From Hippophae tibetana (lineage: Eukaryota > Streptophyta > Magnoliopsida > Rosales > Elaeagnaceae): a stretch of DNA of 64,000 bases. The stretch covers positions 2,356,001-2,420,000 of the forward strand of contig JAZDXN010000026.1 in the NCBI GenBank assembly GCA_037013495.1, read 5' to 3'. Shown in pieces: positions 50,746-62,389 of this stretch. Numbering within the stretch: position 1 is the stretch's first letter; each line of letters begins with the position of its first letter. The notes beneath the pieces were generated by a model. The model was given only the letters and a program-made list of their open reading frames with translations. It was not told the origin of the DNA and searched no databases. The translations under genes were made by a program, and so were the position numbers.

Positions 50746-53658
50746 TAGGGTTGATAATTTATATTTCCAATAAGTCTCTTTTCTTCAAAAAAAAAATAGG
50801 AGAAGAGAAAAAGAAAGAGGATGTCGTTCACATTTTCAAAAACAACAAAACATTTGGTAAATATGAGTTACAACTTTCAACAGAGATATCTTTTGACTCA
50901 AGTATCGAAACCACTATTATAATATATCAAATCGAAGCTCGTATCAAATTACACAATATGTTTTGGTCCCGACCAGGAAAATCGTTTTTGTACCAAAATT
51001 ACATTGTTTACATCACTTATCGAATGTTTAATGTTTTTGACGCACCATTTTCCTTCTTCTTACTTTTGGTTTAATTCAATAGAACTATACAGGAGATATT
51101 AGTGCCGACCTAGGGTTTGTTGACTTATATTTCCAATAAGTCTATATTCTTCAAAAAAAAATAAGAGAAGAGAAAAAGAAATAGGATGTCGTTCACATTT
51201 TCAAAAACAACAAAAAATTTGGTAAATATAAGTTACAACTTTCAACGGAGATATCTTTTGACTCGGGTATCGAAACCACTATTATAATATATCAAATCGA
51301 AGCTCGTATCAAATTACACAATATGTTTTGGTCCCGACCAGGAAAATCGTTTTTGTACCCAAATTACATCGTTTACATCACTTATCGAGTATTTAAAGTT
51401 TTTGACGCACCATTTTCATTCTTCTTACTTCTGGTTTAATTCAATAGAGCTATACAGAAGATATTGGTGCCGACCTAGGGTTGTTGATTTATATTTCCAA
51501 TAAGTCTCTATTCTTCAAAAAAAAAATAAGAGCAGAGAAAAAGAAAGAGAATGTCGTTCACATTTTCAAAAATAACAAAAGATTTGGTAAATATAAGTTA
51601 CAACTTTCAACGGAGATATCTTTTGACTCGGGTATCGAAACCACTATTATAATATATCAAATCGAAGCTCGTATCAAATTACACAGTAAGTTTTGGTCCC
51701 TCTCAGGAAAATCGTATTTGTACCCAAATTATATCGTTTATATAACTTATCATGTGTTTAAAGTTTTTGACGCACTATTTTCATTTTTCTTACTTCTGGT
51801 TTAATTCAATAGAGCTATACAGGAGATATTGGTGCCGACCTAGGGTTGTTGATTTATATTTCCAATAAGTCTCTATTCTTCCAAAAAAATAAGAGAAGGG
51901 AAAAAGAAAGAGGATGTCGTTCACATTTTCAAAAACAACAAAACATTTGGTAAATATGAGTTACAAATTTCAATGGAGATATCTTTTGACACGGGTATCG
52001 AAACCACTATTATAATATAACAAATCGAAGCTCGTATCAAATTACACAATATGTTTTGGTCCCGACCTGGAAAATCATTTTTGTACCCAAATTATATCGT
52101 TTACATCACTTACCGAGTTTTTAAAGTTTTTGACGCACCATTTTCATTTTTCTTACTTCTGGTTTAATTCTATAGAGCTATAAAGGAGATAATGGTGCCG
52201 ACCTAGGGTTGTTAAATTATTTTTCCAATAAGTCTCTATTCTTCCAAAAAAATAAGAGAAGAGAAAAAGAAAGAGGATGTCGTTCACATTTTCAAAAACA
52301 ACAAAAAATTTGGTAAATATAAGTTACAACTTTCAACGAAGATATCTTTTGACTCGGATATCGAAACCACTATTATAATATATCAAATCAAAGCTCATAT
52401 CAAATTACACAATATGCTTTGGTCCCGACCAGGAAAATCGTTTATGTACCCAAATTACATCGTTTACATCACTTATCGAGTGTTTAAAGTTTTTGACGCA
52501 CCATTTTCATTTTTCTTATTTCTGGTTGAATTCAATAGAGCAATACAGGAGATATTGGTGCCGACCTAGGGTTGTTGATTTATATTTCCAATAAGTCTCT
52601 ATTCTTCAAAAAAAAATAAGAGAAGAGAAAAAGAAAGAGGATGTCGTTCAAATTTTCAAAAATAACAAAAGATTTGGTAAATATGAGTTACAAGTTTCAA
52701 CGGAGATTTCTTTTAACTCGACTATCGAAACCACTATTATAATATATCAAATTGAAGCTCATATCAAATTACACAATATATTTGGTGCCGCCCAAGAAAA
52801 TCGTTTTTGTACACAAATTACATCGTTTACATCACTTACCGAGTGTTTAAAGTTTTTGATGCACCATTTTCATTTTTCTTATTTCTGGTTTAATTCAATA
52901 GAGCAATACAGGAGATATTGGTGCCGACCTAGGGTTGTTTATTTATATTTCCAATAAGTTTCTTTTCTTCAAAAAAAAATAGCAGAAGAAAAAAAGAAAG
53001 AGGATGTCGTTCACATTTTCAAAAACAACAAAATATTTGGTAAATATAAGTTACAACTTTCAACGGAGATATCTTTTGACTCGGGTATCGAAACAACTAT
53101 TATAATATATCAAATCGAAGCTCGTATCAAATTACACAATATGTTTTGGTCCCGACCAGGAAAATCATTTTTGTACCCAAATTATATCGTTTATATTACT
53201 TATCGAGTGTTTAAAGTTTTTGAGGCACCATTTTCATTCTTCTTACTTCTGGTTTAATTCAATAGAGCTATACAGGAGATAATGGTGCCGACCTAGGGTT
53301 GTTTATTTATATTTCCAATAAGTCTCTTTTCTTCCAAAAAAAAATAGGAGAAGAGAAAAAGAAAGAGGATGTCGTTTACATTTTCAAAAACAACAAAAAA
53401 TTTATTAAATATAAGTTACAACTTTCAACGGAGATATATTTTGACTCGGATATCGAAACCACTATTATAATATATCAAATCGAAGCTCGTATCAAATTAC
53501 ACAATATGTTTTCCTCCCGCCCAGGAAAATCGTTTTTGTACCCAAATTACATCGTTTACATCACTTAACGAGTGTTTAAAGTTTTTCACGCACCGTTTTC
53601 ATTTTTCATACTTCTGGTTTAATTCAATAGAGCTATAAAGGAGATATTGGTGCCGACT

Positions 53659-55473
53659 TAGGGTTGTTTATTTATATTTCCAATAAGCCTCTTTTCTTCA
53701 AAAAAAAATAGGAGAAGAGAAAAAGAAAGAGGATGTTGTTCACAATTTTCAATACTAAAAAAAACTTTGGTAAATATAAGTTACAACTTTCAATGGAGAT
53801 ATATTTTGACTCGGGTATCGAAACCACTATTATAATATATCAAATCGAAGCTCGTATCAAATTACACAATATGTTTTAGTCCCTTCTAGGAAAATCGTTT
53901 TTGTACCCAAATTACATCATTTGCATCACTTATCGAGTGTTTAAAGTTTTTGACGCACCATTTTCATATTTCTTACTTCTGGTTTAATTCAATAGAGCTA
54001 TACAGGAGATATTGGTGCGGACCTAGACTTGTTTATTTATATTTTTAATAAGTCTCTTTTAAAATAAAAAATAAGAGAAGAGAAAAAGAAAGAGGTTGTC
54101 GTTCACATTTTCAAAAATAACAAAAGATTTGGTAAATATGAGTTACAACTTTCAACGGAGATATCTTTTGACTCGGGTATCAAAACCATTATTTTAATAT
54201 ATCAAATTGATGCTCATATTAAATTACACAATATATTTGGTGCCGCCCAAGAAAATCGTTTTTGTACACAAATTACATCATTTTTATTACTTACCGAGTG
54301 TTTAAAGTTTTTGACGCACCATTTTCATTTTTCTTACTTCTGGTTTAATTCAATAGAGCTATACATGAGACACTGGTGCCGACCTAGGGTTGTTGATTTA
54401 TATTTCCAATAAGTCTCTATTCTTCAAAAAAAAATAGGAGAAGAGAAAATGAAAGAGGATGTTGTTCACATTTTCAAAAACAACAAAACATTTGGTAAAT
54501 ATGAGTTACAACTTTCAACGGATATATCTTTTGACTCGGGTATCGAAACCACTATTATAATATATCAAATCTAAGCTCGTATCAAATTACACAATATGTT
54601 TTGGTCCCATCTAGGAAAATCGTTTTGTACCCAAATTAAATCGTTTACATCACTTAACGAGTGTTTAAAGTTTTTGACGCACCGTTTTCATTTTTCTTAC
54701 TTCCGGTTTAATTCAATAGAGCTATACAGGAGATATTCGTGCCGACCTAGGGTTGTTGATTTATATTTCCAATAAGTCTCTATTCTTCAAAAAAAATAAG
54801 AGAAGAGAAAAAGAAATAGGATGTCGTTCACATTTTCAAAAACAACAAAACAATTGGTAAATATGAGTTACAACTTTCAATGGAGATATCTTTTGACACG
54901 GGTATCGAAACCAGTATTATAATATATCAAATCGAAGCTCGTATCAAATTACACAGTAAGTTTTGGTCCCTCTCAGGAAAATCGTATTTGTACCCAAATT
55001 ATATCGTTTATATAACTTATCGTGTGTTTAAAGTTTTTGACGCACTATTTTCATTTTTCTTACTTCTGGTTTAATTCAATAGAGCTATACAGGAGATATT
55101 GGTGCCGACCTAGGGTTGTTGATTTATATTTCCAATAAGTCTCTATTCTTCAAAAAAAATAAGAGAAGAGAAAAAGAAAGAGGATGTCCTTCACATTTTC
55201 AAAAACAACAAAACATTTGGTAAATATGAGTTACAACTTTCAATGGAGATATCTTTTGACACGGGTATCGAAACCACTATTATAATATATCAAATTGAAG
55301 TTGGTATCAAATTACACAATATATATTGGCCCCGCCCAGGAAAATCGTTTTTGTACCTAAATTATGTCGTTTACATCACTTACCGAGTGTTTAAAGTTTT
55401 TGACGCACCATTTTCATTTTTCTTACTTCTAGTTTAATTCAATAGAGCTATAAAGGAGATATTGGTGCCGATT
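53659..55473 (+). repeat. Higher-order unit E, five-monomer form (1,815 bp)
   Basis: Monomers are: E1 (53659, CAATAAGCCTC and TTTTAGTCCCTTCTAGG), E2 (54024, TAGACTTG and ATTTTAATATATC), E3 (54385, GAGAAAATGAAAGAGG and GAGACACTGG just before it), E4a (54748, head with CAATTGG and CCAGTATTAT, tail with CACAGTAAG and CCCTCTCAGG), and E4b (55111, tail with GAAGTTGG and TATATTGGCCCC). The next two units have one monomer in place of E4a plus E4b, with the head of E4a and the tail of E4b. Confidence 0.88.
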
Positions 55474-56927
55474 TAGGGTTGTTTATTTATATTTCCAATA
55501 AGCCTCTTTTCTTCAAAAAAAAAATAGGTGAAGAGAAAAAGAAAGAGGATGTCGTTCACAATTTTCAAAAACAATAAAAACTTTGGTAAATATAAGTTAC
55601 AACTTTCAACGGAGATATATTTTGACTCGGGTATCGAAACCACTATTATAATATATCAAATCGAAGCTCGTATCAAATTACACAATATGTTTTAGTCCCT
55701 TCTAGGAAAATCGTTTTTGTACCCAAATTACATCATTTACATCACTTATCGAGTGTTTAAAGTTTTTGACGCACCATTTTCATATTTCTTACTTCTGGTT
55801 TAATTCAATAGAGCTATACAGGAGATATTGGTGCGGACCTAGACTTGTTTATTTATATTTTTAATAAGTCTCTTTTAAAATAAAAAATAAGAGAAGAGAA
55901 AAAGAAAGAGGTTGTCGTTCACATTTTCAAAAATAACAAAAGATTTGGTAAATATGAGTTACAACTTTCAACGGAGATATCTTTTGACTCGGGTATCAAA
56001 ACCATTATTTTAATATATCAAATTGAAGCTCATATTAAATTACACAATATATTTGGTGCCGCCCAAGAAAATCGTTTTTGTACACAAATTACATCATTTT
56101 CATTACTTACCGAGTGTTTAAAGTTTTTGACGCACCATTTTCATTTTTCTTACTTCTGGTTTAATTCAATAGAGCTATACATGAGACACTGGTGCCGACC
56201 TAGGGTTGTTGATTTATATTTCCAATAAGTCTCTATTCTTCAAAAAAATATAGGAGAAGAGAAAATGAAAGAGAATGTTGTTCACATTTTCAAAAACAAC
56301 AAAACATTTGGTAAATATGAGTTACAACTTTCAACGGATATATCTTTTGACTCGGGTATCGAAACCACTATTATAATATATCAAATCGAAGCTCGTATCA
56401 AATTACACAATATGTTTTGGTCCCGTCTAGGAAAATCGTTTTGTACCCAAATTACATCGTTTACATCACTTAACGAGTGTTTAAAGTTTTTGACGCACCG
56501 TTTTCATTTTTCTTACTTCCGGTTTAATTCAATAGAGCTATACAGGAGATATTCGTGCCGACCTAGGGTTGTTGATTTATATTTCCAATAAGTCTCTATT
56601 CTTCAAAAAAAAATAAGAGAAGAGAAAAAGAAATAGGATGTCGTTCACATTTTCAAAAACAACAAAACAATTGGTAAATATGAGTTACAACTTTCAATGG
56701 AGATATCTTTTGACACGGGTATCGAAACCAGTATTATAATATATCAAATTGAAGTTGGTATCAAATTACACAATATATATTGGCCCCGCCCAGGAAAATC
56801 GTTTTTGTACCCAAATTACGTCGTTTACATCACTTACCGAGTGTTTAAAGTTTTTGACGCACCATTTTCATTTTTCTTACATCTGGTTTAATTCAATAGA
56901 GCTATAAAGGAGATATTGGTGCCGACT
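55474..56927 (+). repeat. Higher-order unit E, four-monomer form, copy 1 (1,454 bp)
   Basis: Monomers 55474, 55840, 56201 and 56564 match E1, E2, E3 and a fused E4. The unit repeats at 56928 with an offset of about 1,452-1,454 bp. E3 has CTTCAAAAAAATATAGGAG, which is also seen in the monomer at 59106. The left boundary reads GCCGATTTAGGG. Confidence 0.92.
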
Positions 56928-58379
56928 TAGGGTTGTTTATTTATATTTCCAATAAGCCTCTTTTCTTCAAAAAAAAATAGGAGAAGAGAAAAAGAAAGAG
57001 GATGTCGTTCACAATTTTCAATACTAACAAAAACTTTGGTAAATATAAGTTACAACTTTCAATGGAGATATATTTTGACTCGGGTATCGAAACCACTATT
57101 ATAATATATCAAATCGAAGCTCGTATCAAATTACACAATATGTTTTAGTCCCTTCTAGGAAAATCGTTTTTGTACCCAAATTACATCATTTACATCACTT
57201 ATCGAGTGTTTAAAGTTTTTGACGCACCATTTTCATATTTCTTACTTCTGGTTTAATTCAATAGAGCTATACAGGAGATATTGGTGCGGACCTAGACTTG
57301 TTTATTTATATTTTTAATAAGTCTCTTTTAAAATAAAAAATAAGAGAAGAGAAAAAGAAAGAGGTTGTCGTTCACATTTTCAAAAATAACAAAAGATTTG
57401 GTAAATATGAGTTACAACTTTCAACGGAGATATCTTTTGACTCGGGTATCAAAACCATTATTTTAATATATCAAATTGAAGCTCATATTAAATTACACAA
57501 TATATTTGGTGCCGCCCAAGAAAATCGTTTTTGTACACAAATTACATCATTTTCATTACTTACCGAGTGTTTAAAGTTTTTGACGCACCATTTTCATTTT
57601 TCTTACTTCTGGTTTAATTCAATAGAGCTATACATGAGACACTGGTGCCGACCTAGGGTTGTTGATTTATATTTCCAATAAGTCTCTATTCTTCAAAAAA
57701 AAATAGGAGAAGAGAAAATGAAAGAGGATGTTGTTCACATTTTCAAAAACAACAAAACATTTGGTAAATATGAGTTACAACTTTCAACGGATATATCTTT
57801 TGACTCGGGTATCGAAACCACTATTATAATATATCAAATCGAAGCTCGTATCAAATTACACAATATGTTTTGGTCCCGTCTAGGAAAATCGTTTTGTACC
57901 CAAATTACATCGTTTACATCACTTAACGAGTGTTTAAAGTTTTTGACGCACCGTTTTCATTTTTCTTACTTCCGGTTTAATTCAATAGAGCTATACAGGA
58001 GATATTCGTGCCGACCTAGGGTTGTTGATTTATATTTCCAATAAGTCTCTATTCTTCAAAAAAAATAAGAGAAGAGAAAAAGAAATAGGATGTCGTTCAC
58101 ATTTTCAAAAACAACAAAACAATTGGTAAATATGAGTTACAACTTTCAATGGAGATATCTTTTGACACGGGTATCGAAACCAGTATTATAATATATCAAA
58201 TTGAAGTTGGTTTCAAATTACACAATATATATTGGCCCCGCCCAGGAAAATCGTTTTTGTACCCAAATTACGTCGTTTACATCACTTACCGAGTGTTTAA
58301 AGTTTTTGACGCACCATTTTCATTTTTCTTACTTCTGGTTTAATTCAATAGAGCTATAAAGGAGATATTGGTGCCGACT
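56928..58379 (+). repeat. Higher-order unit E, four-monomer form, copy 2 (1,452 bp)
   Basis: Monomers 56928, 57293, 57654 and 58017 repeat copy 1 almost base for base. Small differences include CAATACTAACAAAAACTTTGG in E1, which links it to the E1 at 53659 (CAATACTAAAAAAAACTTTGG), and GGTTTCAAATTAC in E4. The left boundary is GCCGACTTAGGG. Confidence 0.92.
57718..58044 (+). other. Satellite-embedded open frame of 108 codons, not called a gene
   Basis: This is one of the best open frames that begin with a real ATG (GAAAATGAAAGAGG). Copies at 56265 and 59170 are of equal length. The product would start MKEDVVHIFKNNKTFGKYEL and end just past the next monomer boundary. It has no signal peptide, membrane segment or family motif that I recognise. 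The frame arises because one strand of the monomer is poor in stops. Against a gene: most copies would need TTG or GTG starts, many copies have in-frame stops, and two monomer classes differ by 1 bp and so switch frame in the middle. I consider it non-coding. Confidence 0.75.
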
Positions 58380-59468
58380 TAGGGATGTTTATTTATATTT
58401 CCAATAAGCCTCTTTTCTTCAAAAAAAAAGAGGAGAAGAGAAAAAGAAAGAGGATGTCGTTCACAATTTTCAAAACCAACAAAAACTTTAGTAAATATAA
58501 GTTACAACTTTCAACGGAGATATATTTTGACTCGGGTATCGAAACCACTATTATAATATATCAAATCGAAGCTCGTATCAAATTACACAATATGTTTTAG
58601 TCCCTCCCAGGAAAATCGTTTTTGTACCCAAATTACATCGTTTACATCACTTATCGAGTGTTTAAAGTTTTTGACGCACCATTTTCATTTCTCTTACTTC
58701 TGGTTTAATTCAATAGAGCTATACAGGAGATATTGGTGCGGACCTAGACTTGTTTATTTATATTTTTAATAAGTCTCTTTTAAAATAAAAAATAAGAGAA
58801 GAGAAAAAGAAAGAGGTTGTCGTTCACATTTTAAAAAATAACAAAAGATTTGTTAAATATGAGTTACAACTTTCAACGGAGATATCTTTTGACTCGGGTA
58901 TCAAAACCATTATTTTAATATATCAAATTGAAGCTCATATTAAATTACACAATATATTTGGTGCCGCCCAAGAAAATCGTTTTTGTACACAAATTACATC
59001 ATTTACATTACTTACCGAGTGTTTAAAGTTTTTGACGCACCATTTTCATTTTTCTTACTTCTGGTTTAATTCAATAGAGCTATACATGAGATATTGGTGC
59101 CGACCTAGGGTTGTTGATTTATATTTCCAATAAGTCTCTATTCTTCAAAAAAATATAGGAGAAGAGAAAATGAAAGAGAATGTTGTTCACATTTTCAAAA
59201 ACAACAAAACATTTGGTAAATATGAGTTACAACTTTCAACGGAGATATCTTTTGACTCGGGTATCGAAACCACTATTATAATATATCAAATCGAAGCTCG
59301 TATCAAATTACACAATATGTTTTGGTCCCGTCCAGGAAAATCGTTTTGTACCCAAATTACATCGTTTACATCACTTAACGAGTGTTTAAAGTTTTTGACG
59401 CACCGTTTTCATTTTTCTTACTTCTGGTTTAATTCAATAGAGCTATACAAGAGATATTGGTGCAGAGC
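58380..59468 (+). repeat. Higher-order unit E, partial copy 3 (three monomers)
   Basis: Monomers 58380, 58745 and 59106 match E1, E2 and E3. No E4 follows: the next monomer, at 59469, belongs to a different family. Variants include AAAAAGAGGAGAAG in E1 and CACATTTTAAAAAATAAC in E2. This is the right edge of the E higher-order repeat. Confidence 0.88.
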
Positions 59469-62389
59469 TAGCTTTGTTTATTTATATTTCCAATAACTCT
59501 GTTTGCTTCAAAAAAAAATAAGAGAAGAGAAAAAGAAAGAAGATGTCGTTCACAATTTCAAAAACAACAAAACATTTGGTAAATATAAGTTACAACTTTC
59601 GATGGAGATATCTTTTGACTCGGGTATCGAAACCACTATTATAATATACCAAATCGAAGCTCATATCAAATTACACAATATATTATGGTCCCGCCCAAGA
59701 AAATCGTTTTGTACCCAAATTACATCGTTTACATCACTTAACGAGTGTTTAAAGTTTTTGACGCACCATTTTCATTTTTCTTACTTCTGGTTTAATTCAA
59801 TAGAGCTATACAGGAGATATTGCTTCCGACCTAGGGTTGTTGATTTATATTTCCCATAAGTCTCTATTCTTCAAAAAAAAATTAAGAGAAGAGAAAAAGA
59901 AAGAGGATGTCGTTCACAATTTCAAAAACACCAAAACATTTGGTAAATATGTGTTACGACTTTCAACGGAGATATCTTTTGACTCGGGTATCGAAACCAC
60001 TATTATAATATATCAAATTGAAGCTCGTATCAAATTACGAAATATATTTTGGTCCCGCCCAGGAAAATCGTTTTTGTACCCAACTTAGATCGTTTACATC
60101 ACTTACCAAGTGTTTATAGTTTTTGACGCACCGTTTTCATTTTTCTTACTTCTGGTTTAATTCAATTGAGCTATACAGGAGATATTGGTGCGGACCTACC
60201 TTTGTTTATTTATATTTCCAATAACTCTGTTTGCTTCAAAAAAAAATAAGAGAAGAGAAAAAGAAAGAAGATGTCGTTCACAATTTCAAAAACAACAAAA
60301 CATTTGGTAAATATAAGTTACAACTTTCAACGGAGATATCATTGGACTCGGGTATCGAAACCACTATTACAATATACCAAATCGAAGCTCATATCAAATT
60401 ACACAATATATTTTGGTCCCGCCCAAGAAAATCGTTTTGTACCCAAATTACATCGTTTACATCACTTAACGAGTGTTTAAAATTTTTGACGCACCATTTT
60501 CATTTTTCTTACTTCTACTTTAATTCAATAGAGCTATACAGGAGATATTGGTGCCCACCTAGGGTTGTTGATTTATATTTCCAATAAGTCTCTATTCTTC
60601 AAAAAAAAATAAGAGAATAGAAAAAGAAAGAGGATGTCGTTCACATTTTCAAAAACAACAAAACATTTGGTAAATATGAGTTACCACTTTCAACGGAGAT
60701 ATCTTTTGACTCGGCTATCGAAACCACTATTATAATATATCAAATCGAAGCTCGTATCAAATTACACAATATGTTTTGGTCCCGCCCAGGAAAATCGTTT
60801 TTGTACCCAAATTACATCGTTTACATCACTTAACGTGTGTTTAAAGTTTTTGACGCACCATTTTCATTTTTCTTACTTCTGGTTTATTTCAATAGAGCTA
60901 TACAGGAGATATTGGTGCGGACCTAGCTTTGTTTATTTATATTTCCAATAACTATGTTTTCTTCAAAAAAAATATAAGAGAAGAGAAGAGAAAAAGAAAG
61001 AGGTTGTCGTTCACATTTTCAAAAATAACAAAAGATTTGGTAAATATGAGTTACAACTTTCAACGGAGATATCTTTTGACTCGGGATTCAAAACCACTAT
61101 TATAATATACCAAATCGAAGCTCATATCAAATTACACAATATATTTTGGTCCCGCCCAAGAAAATCGTTTTGTACCCAAATTACATCGTTTACATCACTT
61201 AACGAGTGTTTAAAGTTTTTGACGCACCATTTTCATTTTTCTTACTTCTGGTTTAATTCAATAGAGCTATACAGAAGATATTGGTGCAGACCTAGCTTTG
61301 ATTATTTATATTTCCAATAACTCTGTTTGCTTCAAAAAAAATAAGAGAAGAGAAAAAGAAAGAAGATGTCGTTCACAATTTCAAAAACAACAAAACATTT
61401 GGTAAATATAAGTTATAACTTTCAACGGAGATATCTTTTGACTCGGGTATCGAAACCACTATTATAATATATCAAATCGCACCTCCTATCAAATTACACA
61501 ATATGTTTTGGTCCCGTCAAGGAAAATCGTTTTTGTACCCAAATTACATCGTTTACATCACTTAACGAGTGTTTAAAGTTTTTGACGCACCGTTATCATT
61601 TTTCTTACTTCTGGTTTAATTCAATAGAGCTATACAGGAGATATTGGTGCGGACCTAGCTTTGTTTATTTATATTTCCAATAACTCTGTTTGCTTCAAAA
61701 AAAAATAAGAGAAGAGAAAAAGAAAGAAGATGTCGTTCACAATTTCAAAAACAACAAAACATTTGGTAAATATAAGTTACAACTTTCAACGGAGATATCT
61801 TTTGACTCGGGTATCGAAACCACTATTACAATATACCAAATCGAAGCTCATATCAAATTACACAATATATTTTGGTCCCGCCCAAGAAAATCGTTTTTGT
61901 ACCCAAATTACATCGTTTACATCACTTAACGTGTGTTTAAAGTTTTTGACGCACCATTTCAATTTTTCTTACTTCTGGTTTAATTCAATAGAACTATACA
62001 GGAGATATTGGTGCGGACCTTGAGTTGTTTATTTATATTTTTAATAAGTCTCTTTTCTTTAAAATAAAAAATAAGAGAAGAGAAGAGAAAAAGAAAGAGG
62101 TTGTCGTTCACATTTTCAAAAATAACAAAAGATTTGGTAAATATGAGTTACAACTTTCAACGGAGATATCTTTTGACTCGGGATTCAAAACCACTATTAT
62201 AATATATCAAATTGAAGCTCATATCAAATTACACAATATATTTGGTGCCGCCCAAGAAAATCGTTTTTGTACACAAATTACATCGTTTACATCACTTACC
62301 GAGTGTTTAAAGTTTTTGACGAACCATTTTCATTTTTCTTACTTCTGGTTTAATTCAATAGAGCTATACATGAGATATTGGTGCGGACC
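59469..62389 (+). repeat. Divergent monomer family with CTCTGTTTGCTTC head
   Basis: Monomers at 59469, 60197, 61293 and 61656 start TAGCTTTG, TACCTTTG or similar and carry CAATAACTCTGTTTGCTTC, GAAAGAAGATGTCG and CACAATTTC. The monomer at 60924 has a related CAATAACTATGTTTTC head. Monomers 60924 and 62020 have an extra GAGAA or AGAAG step in the purine tract (AAGAGAAGAGAAGAGAAAAAG). Family members alternate irregularly with ordinary monomers at 59832 and 60560. Copies are visibly more diverse here than in zones 1-4. Confidence 0.82.

Larger units (their letters stand above)
36561..53658 (+). repeat. Array zone 4: cassettes with 12-, 15- and 27-monomer spacings
   Basis: Boundaries are at 36561, 36925, 37289, 37653, 38016, 38379, 38742, 39107, 39470, 39834, 40197, 40561, 40924, 41291, 41654, 42019, 42384, 42748, 43112, 43474, 43838, 44201, 44565, 44926, 45291, 45654, 46020, 46383, 46747, 47111, 47477, 47840, 48203, 48566, 48929, 49291, 49655, 50018, 50383, 50746, 51111, 51476, 51841, 52204, 52567, 52930 and 53294. 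Monomers starting TTAAATTATTTTT occur at 38379, 39107, 48929 and 52204. Monomers with AAATAGGATG occur at 36925, 46383, 47477, 48203 and 51111, among others. The boundary at 43112 reads GACCTAGTG. Confidence 0.88.
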
